From contig NC_068576.1 of NCBI RefSeq assembly GCF_025698545.1, positions 50,006,390-50,070,389 on the forward strand: 64,000 nt of DNA, given 5' to 3'. How positions within the stretch are numbered: the first letter of the stretch is position 1; each line of letters starts with the position of its first letter. The stretch comes from Gossypium raimondii. Lineage: Eukaryota; Streptophyta; Magnoliopsida; Malvales; Malvaceae. The position numbers and the translations under genes were made by a program. The notes below the pieces were generated by a model that worked only from the letters and a program-made list of their open reading frames with translations, was not told the origin of the DNA and did no database searches. This document shows positions 11,335 through 23,500 of the stretch, piece after piece.

Positions 11335-13163
11335 AAGCATTTCTTTCACCGCGATCCTCTGGTGAATATAAGAAGAAGAATTATACCCTTGAAAAAATCT
11401 GAAGAAGCTTTCACTCCTGCTAAGGTAATTTTCATCCCCTTTTCTTTTTTTCCTTTTATCATCTGTTTCTTCTTAGCGGATATTTTGATTTGTCAATTGG
11501 GTTTGCTATGAACTGAAAATCTGTTTTGAATTCTCTATAATATATGTCGGATGAATTGATTTGACTTGAATTTAGAATGTTATATTGTAGATTAATCCTA
11601 CTTCAATTTTGGATTAAATTCTGATCTGAAATTGGAGGAAATGAGCCGTGCTTAATTGAATATGATTGCTTTTTATACAGACAACAGTGGCAGGCAGAAA
11701 GTAACTATTTTGCTTTTGACAAACATGAAGTGATCATTGATTTTGAATCGCTGTTTTGCCAAGTCATTGCCTTCTGACTCCCGCAAGAACTTCTACAAGG
11801 TAGAATTTGATGCCAGGAGGTGTAAATTCTCCTGTTCGTGCTTTTAATTTGGTTGGTGGACAAGCGGTCGTAATTGATTCCCTTAAGGGTTGTTGCGTGT
11901 GGGACACAGACGGGAATGAGTATGTCAACTACGTTGGGTCCTGGAGCCATGCAGATGATGACGAGGTTACATGTTTTCTTCCTTGGTCTAATTTTGCATT
12001 CTACAATAATTTGATATCTTGCATTTATCTTACTGTTTTAACTTGCTGAGAAAGATTGCATACTTCCCTTTCACTGTTTACGAATTTCTTCATACTAAAT
12101 TTGTTCAGAAATTATTTTGACGCCCCGTATGCAGATCTAGTTTTGAATTATTATTTTTGTTGTAGGGGGTGCAAGATCGTCGCAGCTAAGAATTTGTAGG
12201 TCAATAAAAGAGAGAAATCGACAAATTTTGCTTCTGATATACTAGGATTTCTTCATTGAGTTTGCAGATATCTGTAGGTTCTTGCAGCCCTGGCTGAGAC
12301 AATGAAGAAAGGAACCAGCTTTGGCACTCCTCGTCTTTCTGAGAATGTTCTGGCAGAGACGGTAATCGCAGCTGTTCCTAGCATCAAAATGGTTTGATTT
12401 GTAAACTCTGGTACAAAAGCACCCATGGGCCTTGCCTGTGCCTTTTACCGAATGGCAAAGATCATCAAATTTGGGGGATGTTACTGATCCTTTTCTTGTC
12501 GAGGATGGTAGTGGAGTTGCTACCCTAGGGCTGCCCCACTCCTCCGGTGTTCCAGAGGCAGCCACTTCTGAAACTCTTAACAATGACATATCAGCTGTGG
12601 AAAATAATTTTAAGAGTAACAAAGCAGAACCAGCAGCAATTATTCTTGAACCTCTTGCTGGGAACTTGGGCTACCTAAACCTGACTTCCTTGAAGCCATC
12701 TGTCACCTAACCAAGATTGTTTTATGGTGGGGCTCAGGAGTGTTTTGGAGTAACTCCCAATTTAACAACAGGGAAGAGATACTAGGTGGTGGTCTACCTG
12801 TTGGTAGCATATGGAGGAAGGAGGGAGATTATGGAGATGGTGGCACCAACAGAGCCAATGTACCAGGGTGGGACCTTGAGTGGGAGCCCACTGGCAATGA
12901 CAGCCGGCAGTTGAAGGAGCCCGGAACATATGATGCTTAGATAAGATCACAGGAGAGCTCGTTCAAGGCATTCTAGATGCAGGAAAGAGGACAAGACATG
13001 CAATTTGCGGAGGGCCTGTTCACAACTTGGACAATGCAAAGAAGAGTGTTACAGCAAAATTTGCGAGGTTCTTCTACTGGGGAATGCTGGAGGAAGGTGT
13101 ATACTTTGCACCTTCACAGTTTGTATTCTTCTGAAGACATCCAAAAAGTTAAAGCTTGTTAGT
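11335..13163 (+). pseudogene. GSA: Decayed glutamate-1-semialdehyde 2,1-aminomutase (GSA) copy with introns
   Basis: GSA is the plastid PLP enzyme that makes 5-aminolevulinate for chlorophyll and haem. Pieces lie in the family order: KKKNYTLEK then SEEAFTPAK with a one-base shift in an A run near 11395 and a donor after 11424; from 11804 [14 protein letters not shown]...[15 protein letters not shown]; from about 12275 [19 protein letters not shown] and AVPSIKM; then DPFLVEDGSGVATLGLP, ILEPLAGNLGY, a shifted LTTGK..GGGLPVG segment, EPGTYD and a GMLEEGVYFAPSQF-like end. Breaks include loss of the GPAIIG segment (near 11945), an in-frame stop after SIKMV (near 12397), loss of the CYHGHA segment (near 12478), a stop before FDEVMTGF and several later shifts. 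The retained intron positions show a genomic duplicate rather than a retrocopy. It is not functional as read. Confidence 0.9.
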
Positions 13164-13648
13164 TTGAATCTTCCATCACCTGCAAGAAAAAAAGGGCCTA
13201 TTCTTCCTACCTGCTCTTCATTTTTCCTGAATTACCGCCTAACACATATGTTCAATACATAATTCAGCTTTTTTTTCAAATATTTAGAAAAAGAATACCC
13301 ATATTTATCACACCCTGAGTCCGAAAAACAAAATAACAGATAGCATTTACACAAATTATTAGTAACAGAAAGCATTTATACAAAGACATTTCTCCTTACA
13401 ATTTGGTGTGCATATTCTGTTTACATGTAGTGGTCCTATACAACTTTACAAATGATTCAAGCTAGTATTTGGAAACAATCATAAATGAAGGAACCCAAGT
13501 AAGGGAAAATGCACATCTTCATCACTCCATTAAGAACTTGAAAACATGGACTTTGCAATGAACACACAGAGGATACTCAAAGACGACGTTTTACGTTCTT
13601 AAACATCGTTAACAGCATAAAAGAAGTTCCAACTCTATATGCTTGGTT
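13164..13648. other. Between GSA pseudogene and MUB3 stop codon
   Basis: It probably contains the 3' UTR of the minus-strand MUB3 gene adjacent to its stop at 13649. Nothing else is recognisable. Confidence 0.4.
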
Positions 13649-15638
13649 TCATAAAATGGAACATGAGCATACAGTCTTTCTGGGTGAATCATCAATCTTC
13701 TTTTCTGTTCAAACATAAAATCAAGCTTAAATTGGTAAAGATGATACATGAAGTTTCAAGCAAATGCAGAAGTATCATCTCAATGTTAATTAGATGGTTA
13801 CCACTTACATGAAGTTGCACTTAATGCAGTAAGAAAAGTTACGTTATTACAATCATACTGTGTCAGTGAATCACGGATTATTGACTTTAAAAACGAAGCA
13901 ATCCCATGGCTAATAACTTCTGGAGTTCAATGGATTCTCATTAAGAGGCAAAACATGGCTAGGAGCATCTCATCATAATGAATGATGGAACAGGAAAAGA
14001 TGGCCTCTAATAGGTTCATCATAACTTGAGTAGCACACTCATCAATGATTAATGACGAAGTCTAAATGGTAATTCTCAGTTTCCACATTTTTTTCTCCCA
14101 AAATGCATGTATAAAATGAAATAGTTTTCAAAACTTTTCAAAAATAGAGAAAATCCTCCACCTACAAATGGGATCACGTATCATATCCTTCAGAACAACA
14201 TCAATCATGCATCCAAACATCAGTTACCAGTCATAAGCAATTCCAAGTTTCAACTTGTAGCATCATTTACTAATGCAAGTAAAACAGCTGGATATCCTGA
14301 CGTTAACTTTAGTAAGCAAGTTAATCTTAATTGCAAAAAGGAAAGAACTCTTAAAACTGTAAGAGAAAAGTTTTACAAGAAGATAAAGACAAGAATACCT
14401 GTTTTAGTTTTTGCAAGTGATGGCTGAACTACGACATGCATTATTATAATCCCACCTGCAACTTCACCAAAGGGTACTTTACACTGGCCAACAGTCTTGT
14501 CGTTCTCCAAAATTTTACCGGAGCTTATTAGTTTGACTTCATTCACTGCCTTCGGAACAACTGTCTTACCTAAGGACAGCAGAAAGTTAAAACAAAATGC
14601 TTTAAACTCTTAGCCTTTATGTTTTCTTCAGGGCCTTCAGATAAAAATAAAATCAGAAGACAGTTGATAGACGTAGGCAACAAGACAATGGAGCAAAAGT
14701 CAATGTGCTCCTTGAAGTTATTTCATAATATTCGAAATAAAATCATGAATCATTCTTTTTTCAATCCATTTACTTAAAGAAATAAGAGACAATAGCATCA
14801 ATGAAATGTTCCAATAAAAGCCTAATGGTTCACGATAATAACATGTATTTACAGTACAGTCAAGTTTAGCCTTCTCTCCTAATTTAGGTTCATAAGACAA
14901 TTTGCAATTCTTATTAATTGATCATTCTGAATACATCATCGGAGCAGGTACAACAATATAAAAAAGGGGATCTCCTCCCTTTGTTTGGCCATTGGCATCA
15001 TATGCTATTCAGGCACATGGTTTGCTCAGTTTTAAAAGTTTTTGCTATACTTGAAGGCTCATATTCCCATATTCAGGTCAGCAATGTCTCTCCAACACAA
15101 GTACTTTAGCAAAAATAAATCTGGGTAACATAGTTTGTGGGTACTTTACAAAGCTAAAGACAACATTTCACGGCAAAGAGGTTAGAACCAAAGTTCCTAA
15201 AATTCTCTACCATAAAACTCAACTATCAACTTGTTCTATAAACCCCCCCCCTTTATTGAATTCCATTGCTAACCCTACAGCTTTCTTCATTTAGTTTCAG
15301 TTTTCACAATAATTAAGTGCGCACTCCAAATTGGATCACCTCTGCAATATTACTATATACTATATAGCAAAAAATTTCTTCTAAATTTACCAGAAGCCCA
15401 GAAATCTACAACAATTGTAAATTTTAATTACAAAACAAAAACCCAACAGCAGGAACTTCATAAGCAATTCGAAAAGAAATGGGACAAGGGGAATGGCTGA
15501 TGATAAACCTTTGGGCCAATCAGAGACAATTCTTTGCTTAAGCATATCCACGGTGGATGTGGCGGAGTACCGAAACGGCCCGATATCCGACCCGTCATAA
15601 AGCCTGAACTTTATATCCACCAAATCCTCCTCCGGCAT
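13649..15638 (-). CDS. MUB3: Membrane-anchored ubiquitin-fold protein, MUB3-like
   Basis: MUBs are ubiquitin-fold proteins tethered to the plasma membrane by C-terminal lipidation; they bind certain E2 enzymes and so recruit them to the membrane. Three exons on the minus strand, 15638-15509, 14569-14399 and 13704-13649, close in phase and code 118 residues, the normal family length. The start MPEEDLVDIKFRLYDGSDIG and the segment EVKLISSGKILEN followed by KTVGQCKVPFGE are diagnostic. The C-terminus KIDDSPRKTVCSCSIL ends in a CaaX box (CSIL), whose terminal Leu suggests geranylgeranylation. The upstream Cys could be palmitoylated. Upstream of the ATG is a GA/CT-rich leader with a CCTCCT run. 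I find no break. The Arabidopsis MUB3 N-terminus, as I recall it, is nearly identical. Confidence 0.94.
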
Positions 15639-16162
15639 TTCTGCTCAATTCTCCTCCTCCTCCTCCGCTGCCGCTGCCACCTACCACCAACCAGATGCTG
15701 CCACGTGTTCCAATTCTTCCAACAAATCGAGTCACCAATCACCGCTCTCTCGATTCATCAAATCATATCAAACCGCGAAACACCCCGCCGCCTAAATTTC
15801 AACAATTAAAACCGAACTGAAAATTAAACTAAATTTATGACTTAGATAAGACCCAAAAGAAATAGGATCGAAATTCAAACCTCAATTAATGTGTAGTAGT
15901 TGATTTCTTGAAGGCTTCTTGAATTATTTTCTTATGGTTCTTTTTGAAAGATTGCGAGTTTGGTGAACTGAAGACGACAAATAAGTCCAAAAGCCCCCCA
16001 ACCGCTCCACCGAAACGAGGTCGTTTCGCTGCCAAAAGAGGTAGATAAGTCGTTGTCTTAAAAGTTATAGTACGCTGTCGTTTTAATTTATTCTCTTCCC
16101 TCTTTTTGTCTGGGGGTGGGGGACGAAGAAGCAATAGAGGAGGAGAAAAAAAAAGAAAGAAA
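15639..16162. other. MUB3 5' leader and promoter region
   Basis: Read on the minus strand it has a purine-rich leader next to the ATG. A possible leader intron exists, with acceptor TTTTCAG near 15818. The remainder up to 16162 should be promoter and ends at the LTR that starts at 16163. Confidence 0.35.
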
Positions 16163-18700
16163 TGTCGAAATAATTTTTATTTTTAAAAAAAGGGGGTCGA
16201 CTTCTACAACACAAATAGAATCGTCACAAATTTTTTTTCGAGGTGTGATCGGGTCACCTTGAGATTAATTACTTTAATAAAACATTTTGATTTATTAAAA
16301 TAATGATTCTGGTCTACAAAATTCGAGAAAACAGGCTCGGGAGTTGGTTACGCACGAGGAAAGATTAGCACTCTCATAACGCTCAAAAATTGGTACCTAA
16401 TCGATTTTGATGTCTTTAAGTCGAATGTCGAAAAAAGATTAAAAGCGATTCCCTTTTTTAAAAAATCTTTATTGAAATTTATCATTTCGAAAACCATAAA
16501 ATTTTGTCATCTTGCTTCAATGAGGAAATCGAAACTCAGTAAGTTAGGATACGATTCTTTGAAGTTTCGATGACAACACGTGAGTTTGCCTTTATTAAAA
16601 ACCTTGTCTCAAGATAACAAAATGTCATATCCAATGAGTTAGGACATAACGTTTTGAATTCCCGAAATAAGCTTTGATTTGAAATTGAAAAAGGGTACTC
16701 GCTTACCTAAATTCAACGAGAAAAATTGAAGCACAGTAAATTAGGGCACAATCCTTTCGAGAATCTTGGATACCGAATATATTGAAAACTTATGGATAAA
16801 AAGATTTCGATGTTTAAATCAAGTGCAACCTTTTAAACGAAATGCGAATGAACAATAGTGTATAACACAAAGCAATAATTTATAAGCTAAAAATATATAA
16901 TCAATAAATACAAGTATACAACACAATACATATACGAGCAATAAATCCATATCTCATGTAAATATTAACACCAATATTTGAAGGCTAATATTAAAAAACC
17001 TAATCTTAAAAGAAATACCAAGTGTAAAACGACACATACACATGAGAGTTTGAAATAAATTATACATTGAGTTTAAGAGTGAACACTACATAAAATGATA
17101 ATATCTAAATGAATCTTAAAGTAAATATTGTAAAAGAAAATCTAAATACATAAAACAATGTACATATGTTAATCTAATAAGTAATATAAATAATATGTGT
17201 AAATATGTGTAAAAAGCTAAGGTAAATAAAATAAACTAGGATATTTAGAAGGAATGAAGTATCTATATATATATAGAAATAAGTTAAAAAAGTTATAGTA
17301 TATTACGTATGTATATGCGTAAAATAAAAATAATTTGATAAAAAATGTATATGTATATGTATATAAATATAAAATATTATACAAAGATATTTCTATGTAA
17401 ATTTAAAAAACATTATAAATAAAATGAATATATAAGAAAGAAAGTGAAAATATAACAAATATATTAATAATATCGATACAATAAGAGAAATGATAATAAA
17501 TAATAATAAAGTATATACAATAATAGTAATAGCAATATTAAAATAATAATAATAATAATAATAGTAAAAATAATGATAATACTATTGAAATTAATTAATT
17601 TAATACAAAAAATGACTAATTTGAACTTAAAACAGAAATTCGGGGGCAAATCCGTAAATAAATAAAAAGAAAGGGACAAAAATGAGTGCGCGAATAATGA
17701 GGGACTAAAAGGGAAAATAATTCTGCTCCCCAAAACGCTGCATAGCGACGTGGATTAAAATGCCATAAGGATAAAATATTTGGGCCAAATTAAAAGAAGA
17801 AAAACATATCTGATTAAAACATGTTGCAAAAAGGGAGGCCTAATTACGCAAATCCCCCATTTAGGGCAAGAACGTGCGGACCCTGCTTGCGGGTCGGGTT
17901 GACGCGCGGATCTACCTCATCAAACGGCGCAGTTTTACTTATAGTATTAAAACCAAAATTTCCTTTAAAAAAACATTTTATTTCATTTTCTTTAAAAACA
18001 GATGGGAGGGGGGAAAATTCTCTGCTAGGGTTTTCAAAAATGCATTCCCTAAGCCGCTGCCAGCAACCAGGCTACTCCAAAACCTCCGATCCTCGCCCAC
18101 CTCCGATGGCGACGGAGTGAACTAAGGTCCGTCCACCAAGTAAACCACTCGTCTCCTCTCTGTTCCTTTTTTATACGATTAAAATAAAAAACGGAAAAGA
18201 AAAATACAGGAAACAAAACAGAAGAAGAAAAAAAAAGAAAAACCACCTTCTTTCAAATTTTTTAGAAAAAAAAAAGAAAAACCACCTTCTTTCAAATTTT
18301 TTCTTTTTCGTATTGATTCTCTCTTTACACTGATCCTTTATCTTTACACTGATTTTTTTACACTAATTTTCCCCCTTCTTTTCAAAAAAGAAATCCCCTT
18401 TTATCATTTTGTTATCTTTCTGTTATTCTAACGTGCTTGCGGTTTGTGGTTTGTTGCTGGACGATCGTGCGTAGAGGCTGCTGAACGTGGGCGGGATCGC
18501 TGCAACGTGGGGGTGATGGGGCGATTGCTGCGGCGCTAAAGAAGGGGTGCTGCCTAGGGTTTCTGCTGCTATTTGAAAACTTTTTGTTTCGGGCCACTAT
18601 GTAAATGGGCTAGGGTTAATGGTTTGGGCTTTTTTGGGTTTTAATTATTTTAATTTGGTGTTTATTTATTTATAGGGCCGGGTAAAATTTGGGTATTATA
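16163..18700 (-). mobile_element. LTR (3' LTR of a truncated LTR retrotransposon)
   Basis: In plus coordinates it begins TGTCGAAATAATTTTTATTT and ends GGGTATTATA, so on its own strand it runs TATAATACCC to TTTCGACA, with the usual initial TG changed to TA. It shares its order of motifs with the solo LTR at 32146-35058 and, inverted, with the LTR at 46710-49555, including the GGTCTACRAAATTCGAGAAA block and GAGTYGGTTACGCACGAGGA. Immediately outside its own 5' end lies a GAGGGGCAGC polypurine tract (18701-18710, minus). That marks it as the 3' LTR. No paired 5' LTR is found to the right. Confidence 0.8.
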
Positions 18701-19950
18701 GCTGCCCCTCTTTGCTCGTTGTCGTGTAACGAGAATGGAGTAAAGATTTCAAAGACAAATTTTGCTTGGTCTCGCCAAGTCTTGACTTTTGGTGCTTCTT
18801 CAAGTAGCCTCTTCCTAACCCACTGTAGCTTCGGGGAGATAAGGCTCACTTTTTTCGACTTACTCCACTCCAACATCAGGGAAGTAGGATTATTGGATTA
18901 AATCTACTTCCCTACTACTTTGGGAAGATAAGAATAGTCGTCTTCGATCTGCTCTCCTACTGCTTAGGGAAACAGGATCTACAATCTTCAACCTACTCCA
19001 CTGCTGCTCAGGGAGATAGGACCGGCGGCTTAAATCTTCTTCCCTACTACCTTGGGAAGATAAGATTCACCGTCTTCAATCTGCTCCACTACTGTTTAGG
19101 GAGACAAGATCTACAATCTTCAACCTACTCCACTGCTGCTCAGGGAGATAGGATTGGTGGCTTAAATCTGCTTCCCTACTACCTTGGGAAGATAAGATTC
19201 ACCGTCTTCGATCTGCTCCACTACACCGCCAGCAAAACATGATTCGCTACCTTTAGCTTTAATTTGTTCTACTGTAACGCCAAGGCAATAAGACTGGTGT
19301 CTTCGATCTACTTCGCTGCCAGTACAGGAAGGCAAGATCTGCTATTTTCAACCTACTCCACTGCTGGTCAGGGAAATAAGGCTGGTGTCCTCGATCTGCT
19401 TCATTGTCAGTACAGGAAGGCAAGATCTGTTATTTTCAGTCTGCTCTGTTGCAAACCCAGGGAGTTAAGGCTGGTGTTTTCGATCTGCTTCGCTGTCAGT
19501 ACAGAAATGCAAGATCTGCTATCTTCAGTCTGCTCCGCTGCAAACCCAGTGAGGCAAGGCTGGTGTCTTCAATCTGCTTCGCTGTCAATACAGGAAGGCA
19601 AGATCTGCTATCTTCAGCTTGCTCCGCTGCAAACCCAGGGAGGCAAGACTAGTGTCTTCGATCTGCTTCACTGTCAATACGGGAAGGCAAGATCTGCTAT
19701 CTTCAGTCTGCTCCGCTGCAAACCCAGGGAGGCAAGGCTAGTGTCTTTGATCTACTTCGCTGTCAATACAGGAAAGCAAGATCTGCTATCTTCAATCTGC
19801 TCCACTACAAACCCAGGGAGGCAAGGCCGGTGTCTTCGACCTGCTTCGCTGTCAGTACAGGAAGGCAAGATCTGCTATCTTCAGTCTGCTCCGCTGCAAA
19901 CCCAGTGAGGCAAGGCTGGTGTCTTCGATCTGCTTCACTGTCAGTACAAA
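18701..19950 (-). repeat. Retrotransposon internal 3' region: tandem array, 89-bp period
   Basis: Next to the polypurine tract is a CTCGTT/AACGAG hairpin (18715-18733), then degenerate repeats with a 132-bp spacing (GGGAGATAGG at 19011 and 19143), then a regular 89-bp array. The segment GGCAAGATCT and its variants begin at 19331, 19419, 19508, 19597, 19686, 19775 and 19864. Each unit is two half-units of 44-45 bp related to the half-units of the array at 45.3-46.5 kb. The long open frame at 19264-19908 is a by-product of the repeat and not a gene. The array stops near 19945, where AT-rich unrelated sequence starts, so the element is truncated. Confidence 0.85.
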
Positions 19951-20387
19951 ATTGAATCAAATAAAAAATTTGTATATAAAATTGTACAAAATTGCAGTTC
20001 ATATATACAATTACACATTAAACCATAATTCATGTATAGTTTTAATATTTATCCCTTAATCAAATTGGTAGGTTAATACCAATTTAACTGGCTTATGCAT
20101 TCGCTTATCTTTGGCGCTTTGTCATCTATGAAATTTCAGTATTTTCTAAAAGAAGCATGTGGTTTTAATTTCTTTTCCAATTTCTAAACAGTTGCAAACA
20201 ATGAGAAGGAGTAAATTGAATATTATAAATCTTTGCGTTATTAGAATAATGTATTACACTGCTTGACTTGGAGATTTAGTTTTAGAGGTATTCATGAATT
20301 AGGTATCTTATTTGGCCTACTTTCAATCGTATTTAAGTTTAGCTTTTCAATTTCAGCTCAATTCAATATTATTATAGGTCCTTATCA

Positions 20388-20545
20388 TATTTATTTATTC
20401 TTACACAATATTTAGAACTATTCATATCTCCTCCCCAACCTATAAATAGTAGGATAATGTGCTGAAGCATACTCAAACTCATATCCTCCTACATTGACAA
20501 CAATGCCCATGTCAATTGAATTAAGACTCAATCAATAACGATTTT
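20388..20545 (-). mobile_element. tRNA-derived SINE copy, near full length
   Basis: The reverse complement reads GATTGAGTCTTAATTCAATT, GACATGGGCATTGTTGTCAA, then GATATGAGTTTGAGTATGCT, CAGCACATTATCCTACTATT and a tail GAATAGTTCTAAATATTGTG. It aligns along its length with the copies at 6241 and 36687. Box A-like (CTTAATTCAATTGACAT) and box B-like (GAGTTTGAGTATG) segments are spaced as in tRNA-derived SINEs. A poly-A-like tail (AAGAATAAATA) follows. Confidence 0.65.
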
Positions 20546-23500
20546 TAATTTAAATAATGATGGATTCTTACCAAATTCACAAAAATAATTCACCGGATGA
20601 TATAAGAATATCCAAATCTCATAAAAATTCTTTAGATAGATTCCTAATAATGAATTAACAACATGAAAAATCTTATATTTGGTGTTTTATTTTATATAAA
20701 CAGAAATTAGTAAAAGATAGACATCCAAATTGAGAATATAATCACGTGACTGATATAATTGTTTTGTGAGTTGTAACTCACAATGCAACAGCAGAACATG
20801 TTTTAAGCCTTGCCGTTAAAACATTGGCATTGATTCTAACAAATTGAAACATAATTAGGATTTTAGCTATCAATTGCTCTGCCGCTAGTAAAAGGAAAAG
20901 TGTCGAAACCAAAACCATTCTGATTTGGTGAAGCATTGAAATAATAACATACTTTTCTCATTTGGCATTCATTTTGGTTTATCTCTGTTTCAGCATGTTG
21001 TTGATATGCCAATGAGACAAGAGAGGGAAGTAGCAATGCAGAAATAAACGTGTGTCCTCGTACACCTATATATAGGATTATAGCCGTGTGTCTCTTCACC
21101 TACTTGTAGTAGATGAAATCCAAGTGCAAGAAGAAAATGCGTTAGGTGGGGAAGCCCAAGTTTAATTTAGGATCACCACAATCCAACACTCAACATTCCC
21201 TCTTACATGTAGGCCTACTACTAACAATTCGGGCTTTAATACCCACGTTAGAAGCCTCTAATATCACCACCTGCTATCTATAGATTGTAGGAGAAAAAGA
21301 AAGATGGTGGGTTAAGTTGTTGGATGTTTTCTTCCTTCAGCATTAAATCGTTGGTTTCGATCCATATTTTTGTTTAAAGAAAACTCATAAGATTAATAAA
21401 GATGAAACACGACATATAAACAAATTAAAGAATGAAGTGAGAGCTAAGACTACCTAAAACTTTGATTTATCTAAGTAATTTATGAATTTTATTCCAATTT
21501 CTGGGTCAAATCTATATTTTATACTATAAAAGTTCTTTTTTCCCGTATATTTAAAAATCTTAGAAGATTCGTTACTTTAGTACAAAAATGGTATAGATGC
21601 ACTAGCAGATAGAATGGGCTTGAAGAAGGATATGGGCATAAAACATGGTCTTCCGTATGGGTTTATGAATGATTGAACAAATCACAAAATGCACGCCTCA
21701 TCTCATTTTTTTTAATTTCCTGACAATTGTACACATTTCATGCCTTTGGCTGTCAATTAGCAGGGGTAACTTCAGTTGCCCTCGCTTCAACCTTTTATTT
21801 ATTTATTTATTTTCAAACCCTCCCTTTTGTCCAAATTGGTTCTCAATTTTTATGGTAAAAGTAGTCAAACTCTTTTCATTAATATTTCTAAAAATATTAA
21901 TTTCTTATATACTAGTTTCTAAAATTAAAATTTTTATTTTTATTTTCACTACTTATATATAAAGTATTTATTTTTACATTATTAAAATTAAAATCAATTA
22001 TATATTAAATAAAAATAAATTTCAATTCAATTCAATTTGAATAGCCATACATTTTTAATTTATATTTTAAAACCGTCCAAATACTATAAATTCTCAAATA
22101 TCTTTTGTTCTAGCCTACCAAATAAACGTTTATATATTTTTTGAATAATCTTATTATATGTTCTAACCATATCTGTTATTTTTAACATAATGTCTAGAAC
22201 TACCTATAATCCCACGTCCTTTTGCATTGATAACAATGTTCATATAATCAAAATAAATTAAACATGATCAATCCATGCAGTAGTAGTCTCGATTTGAAAT
22301 CATTTGGAATATTGTGCTTTTATGGGTCAGGTCGCAATTTAGGATTTGCTAAAACCCTGTACTCAGTTTTTATTGAAAATTCATTTTATTATTCTTAAAA
22401 ATAAGAATAAGAATATATGCATATATGATATATATGCATTTAAGATGAATTCATCTCGGCCCTTATGTCGGTCTAGTATATGATTGAACCTTAAAAATTC
22501 AGGAGACATCAGGGGACCCTAGTCAAGTGTTAATCTTTGTTAGTGTCAAAGATTTTTTTTTTTTTTAAATAACATTTTGCTAGGTGGCATAATTACATAA
22601 AAAATAGATACGTGTGTGATGGAGATGGTCTTTTTCTTTTAATGTTAAGGCGTCCGACAAAAGTTCGAGTTGATGAACATGTGGTTTTAAATTTACTGCA
22701 CTTTTCGATGATTGAAATAAAAAGAAAAGAGAAATGAAAAATCATTAGTATCCTCTGATGTCATGCAAACTGTGTTGTGGCTGCATATTTCAGATATAAA
22801 GAACGCCCAATTAAAAATTTTAAAAAAAAAGAAAGTTTGCTGCATTATTTTTAGGATGAATGGACTAAGGATAATTCATACACTTTGATAGATGAAAAGC
22901 ATAGTTGAGTTGGTGATTCCCCACTCTCTTTCCATTTTCGTAATTCCTCTATTCATATTACTTTTATATATGTATTTTATTTAAGTTTTGTTTCCCTGAT
23001 GTATTCATATTTTACATATATTGTGATTAGAGGTGTTTATTGATTAGGGCACGTGTTTTTCTTTTTCTTTATCCAAGGCTAAGTCAAAATTGATTTTTAA
23101 GTATTTATATTGTATTTATGTTATTTTTATATTAAGTTCAATGCGAATTATGTTTAATATTTCAATCGATACAAACTAAAGTATTAATAATCCTATATAC
23201 AATTGATATAAAGATAAATGATAAAGTTGTCCAAATATCATACTCGAAATTAGTGCTTATAAAAAATTTAAATACAATTTTTTATTAATCGGACCAATGA
23301 TTGAGCCAACAATAATCCCATATTATAATCATGTAAACCCTAGTAGAGAGATGCACTTTAACACCCAAAAAAAGGAGTGGAAATTAAAGAAAAGAAAAAC
23401 ATATGCTTATGTAAGAGTGATCTTATCGTCTCAACTTTGCAAAAACGAAATGGTAAAGAGAAAGAAAAAAGCATTTATCATGACGTATTATATTTCTCCT

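Noticed and set aside
12740..13262. Open frames after the GSA core as independent small genes
   Set aside because: They are shifted fragments of the GSA pseudogene (EPGTYD, GMLEEGVYFAPSQF-like segments in different frames).
19264..19908. 214-codon open frame with repeated ICFAVNTGRQDLL-type segments
   Set aside because: It lies entirely in the 89-bp tandem array of a retroelement. The reading is a repeat by-product, and two frames are open in parallel.
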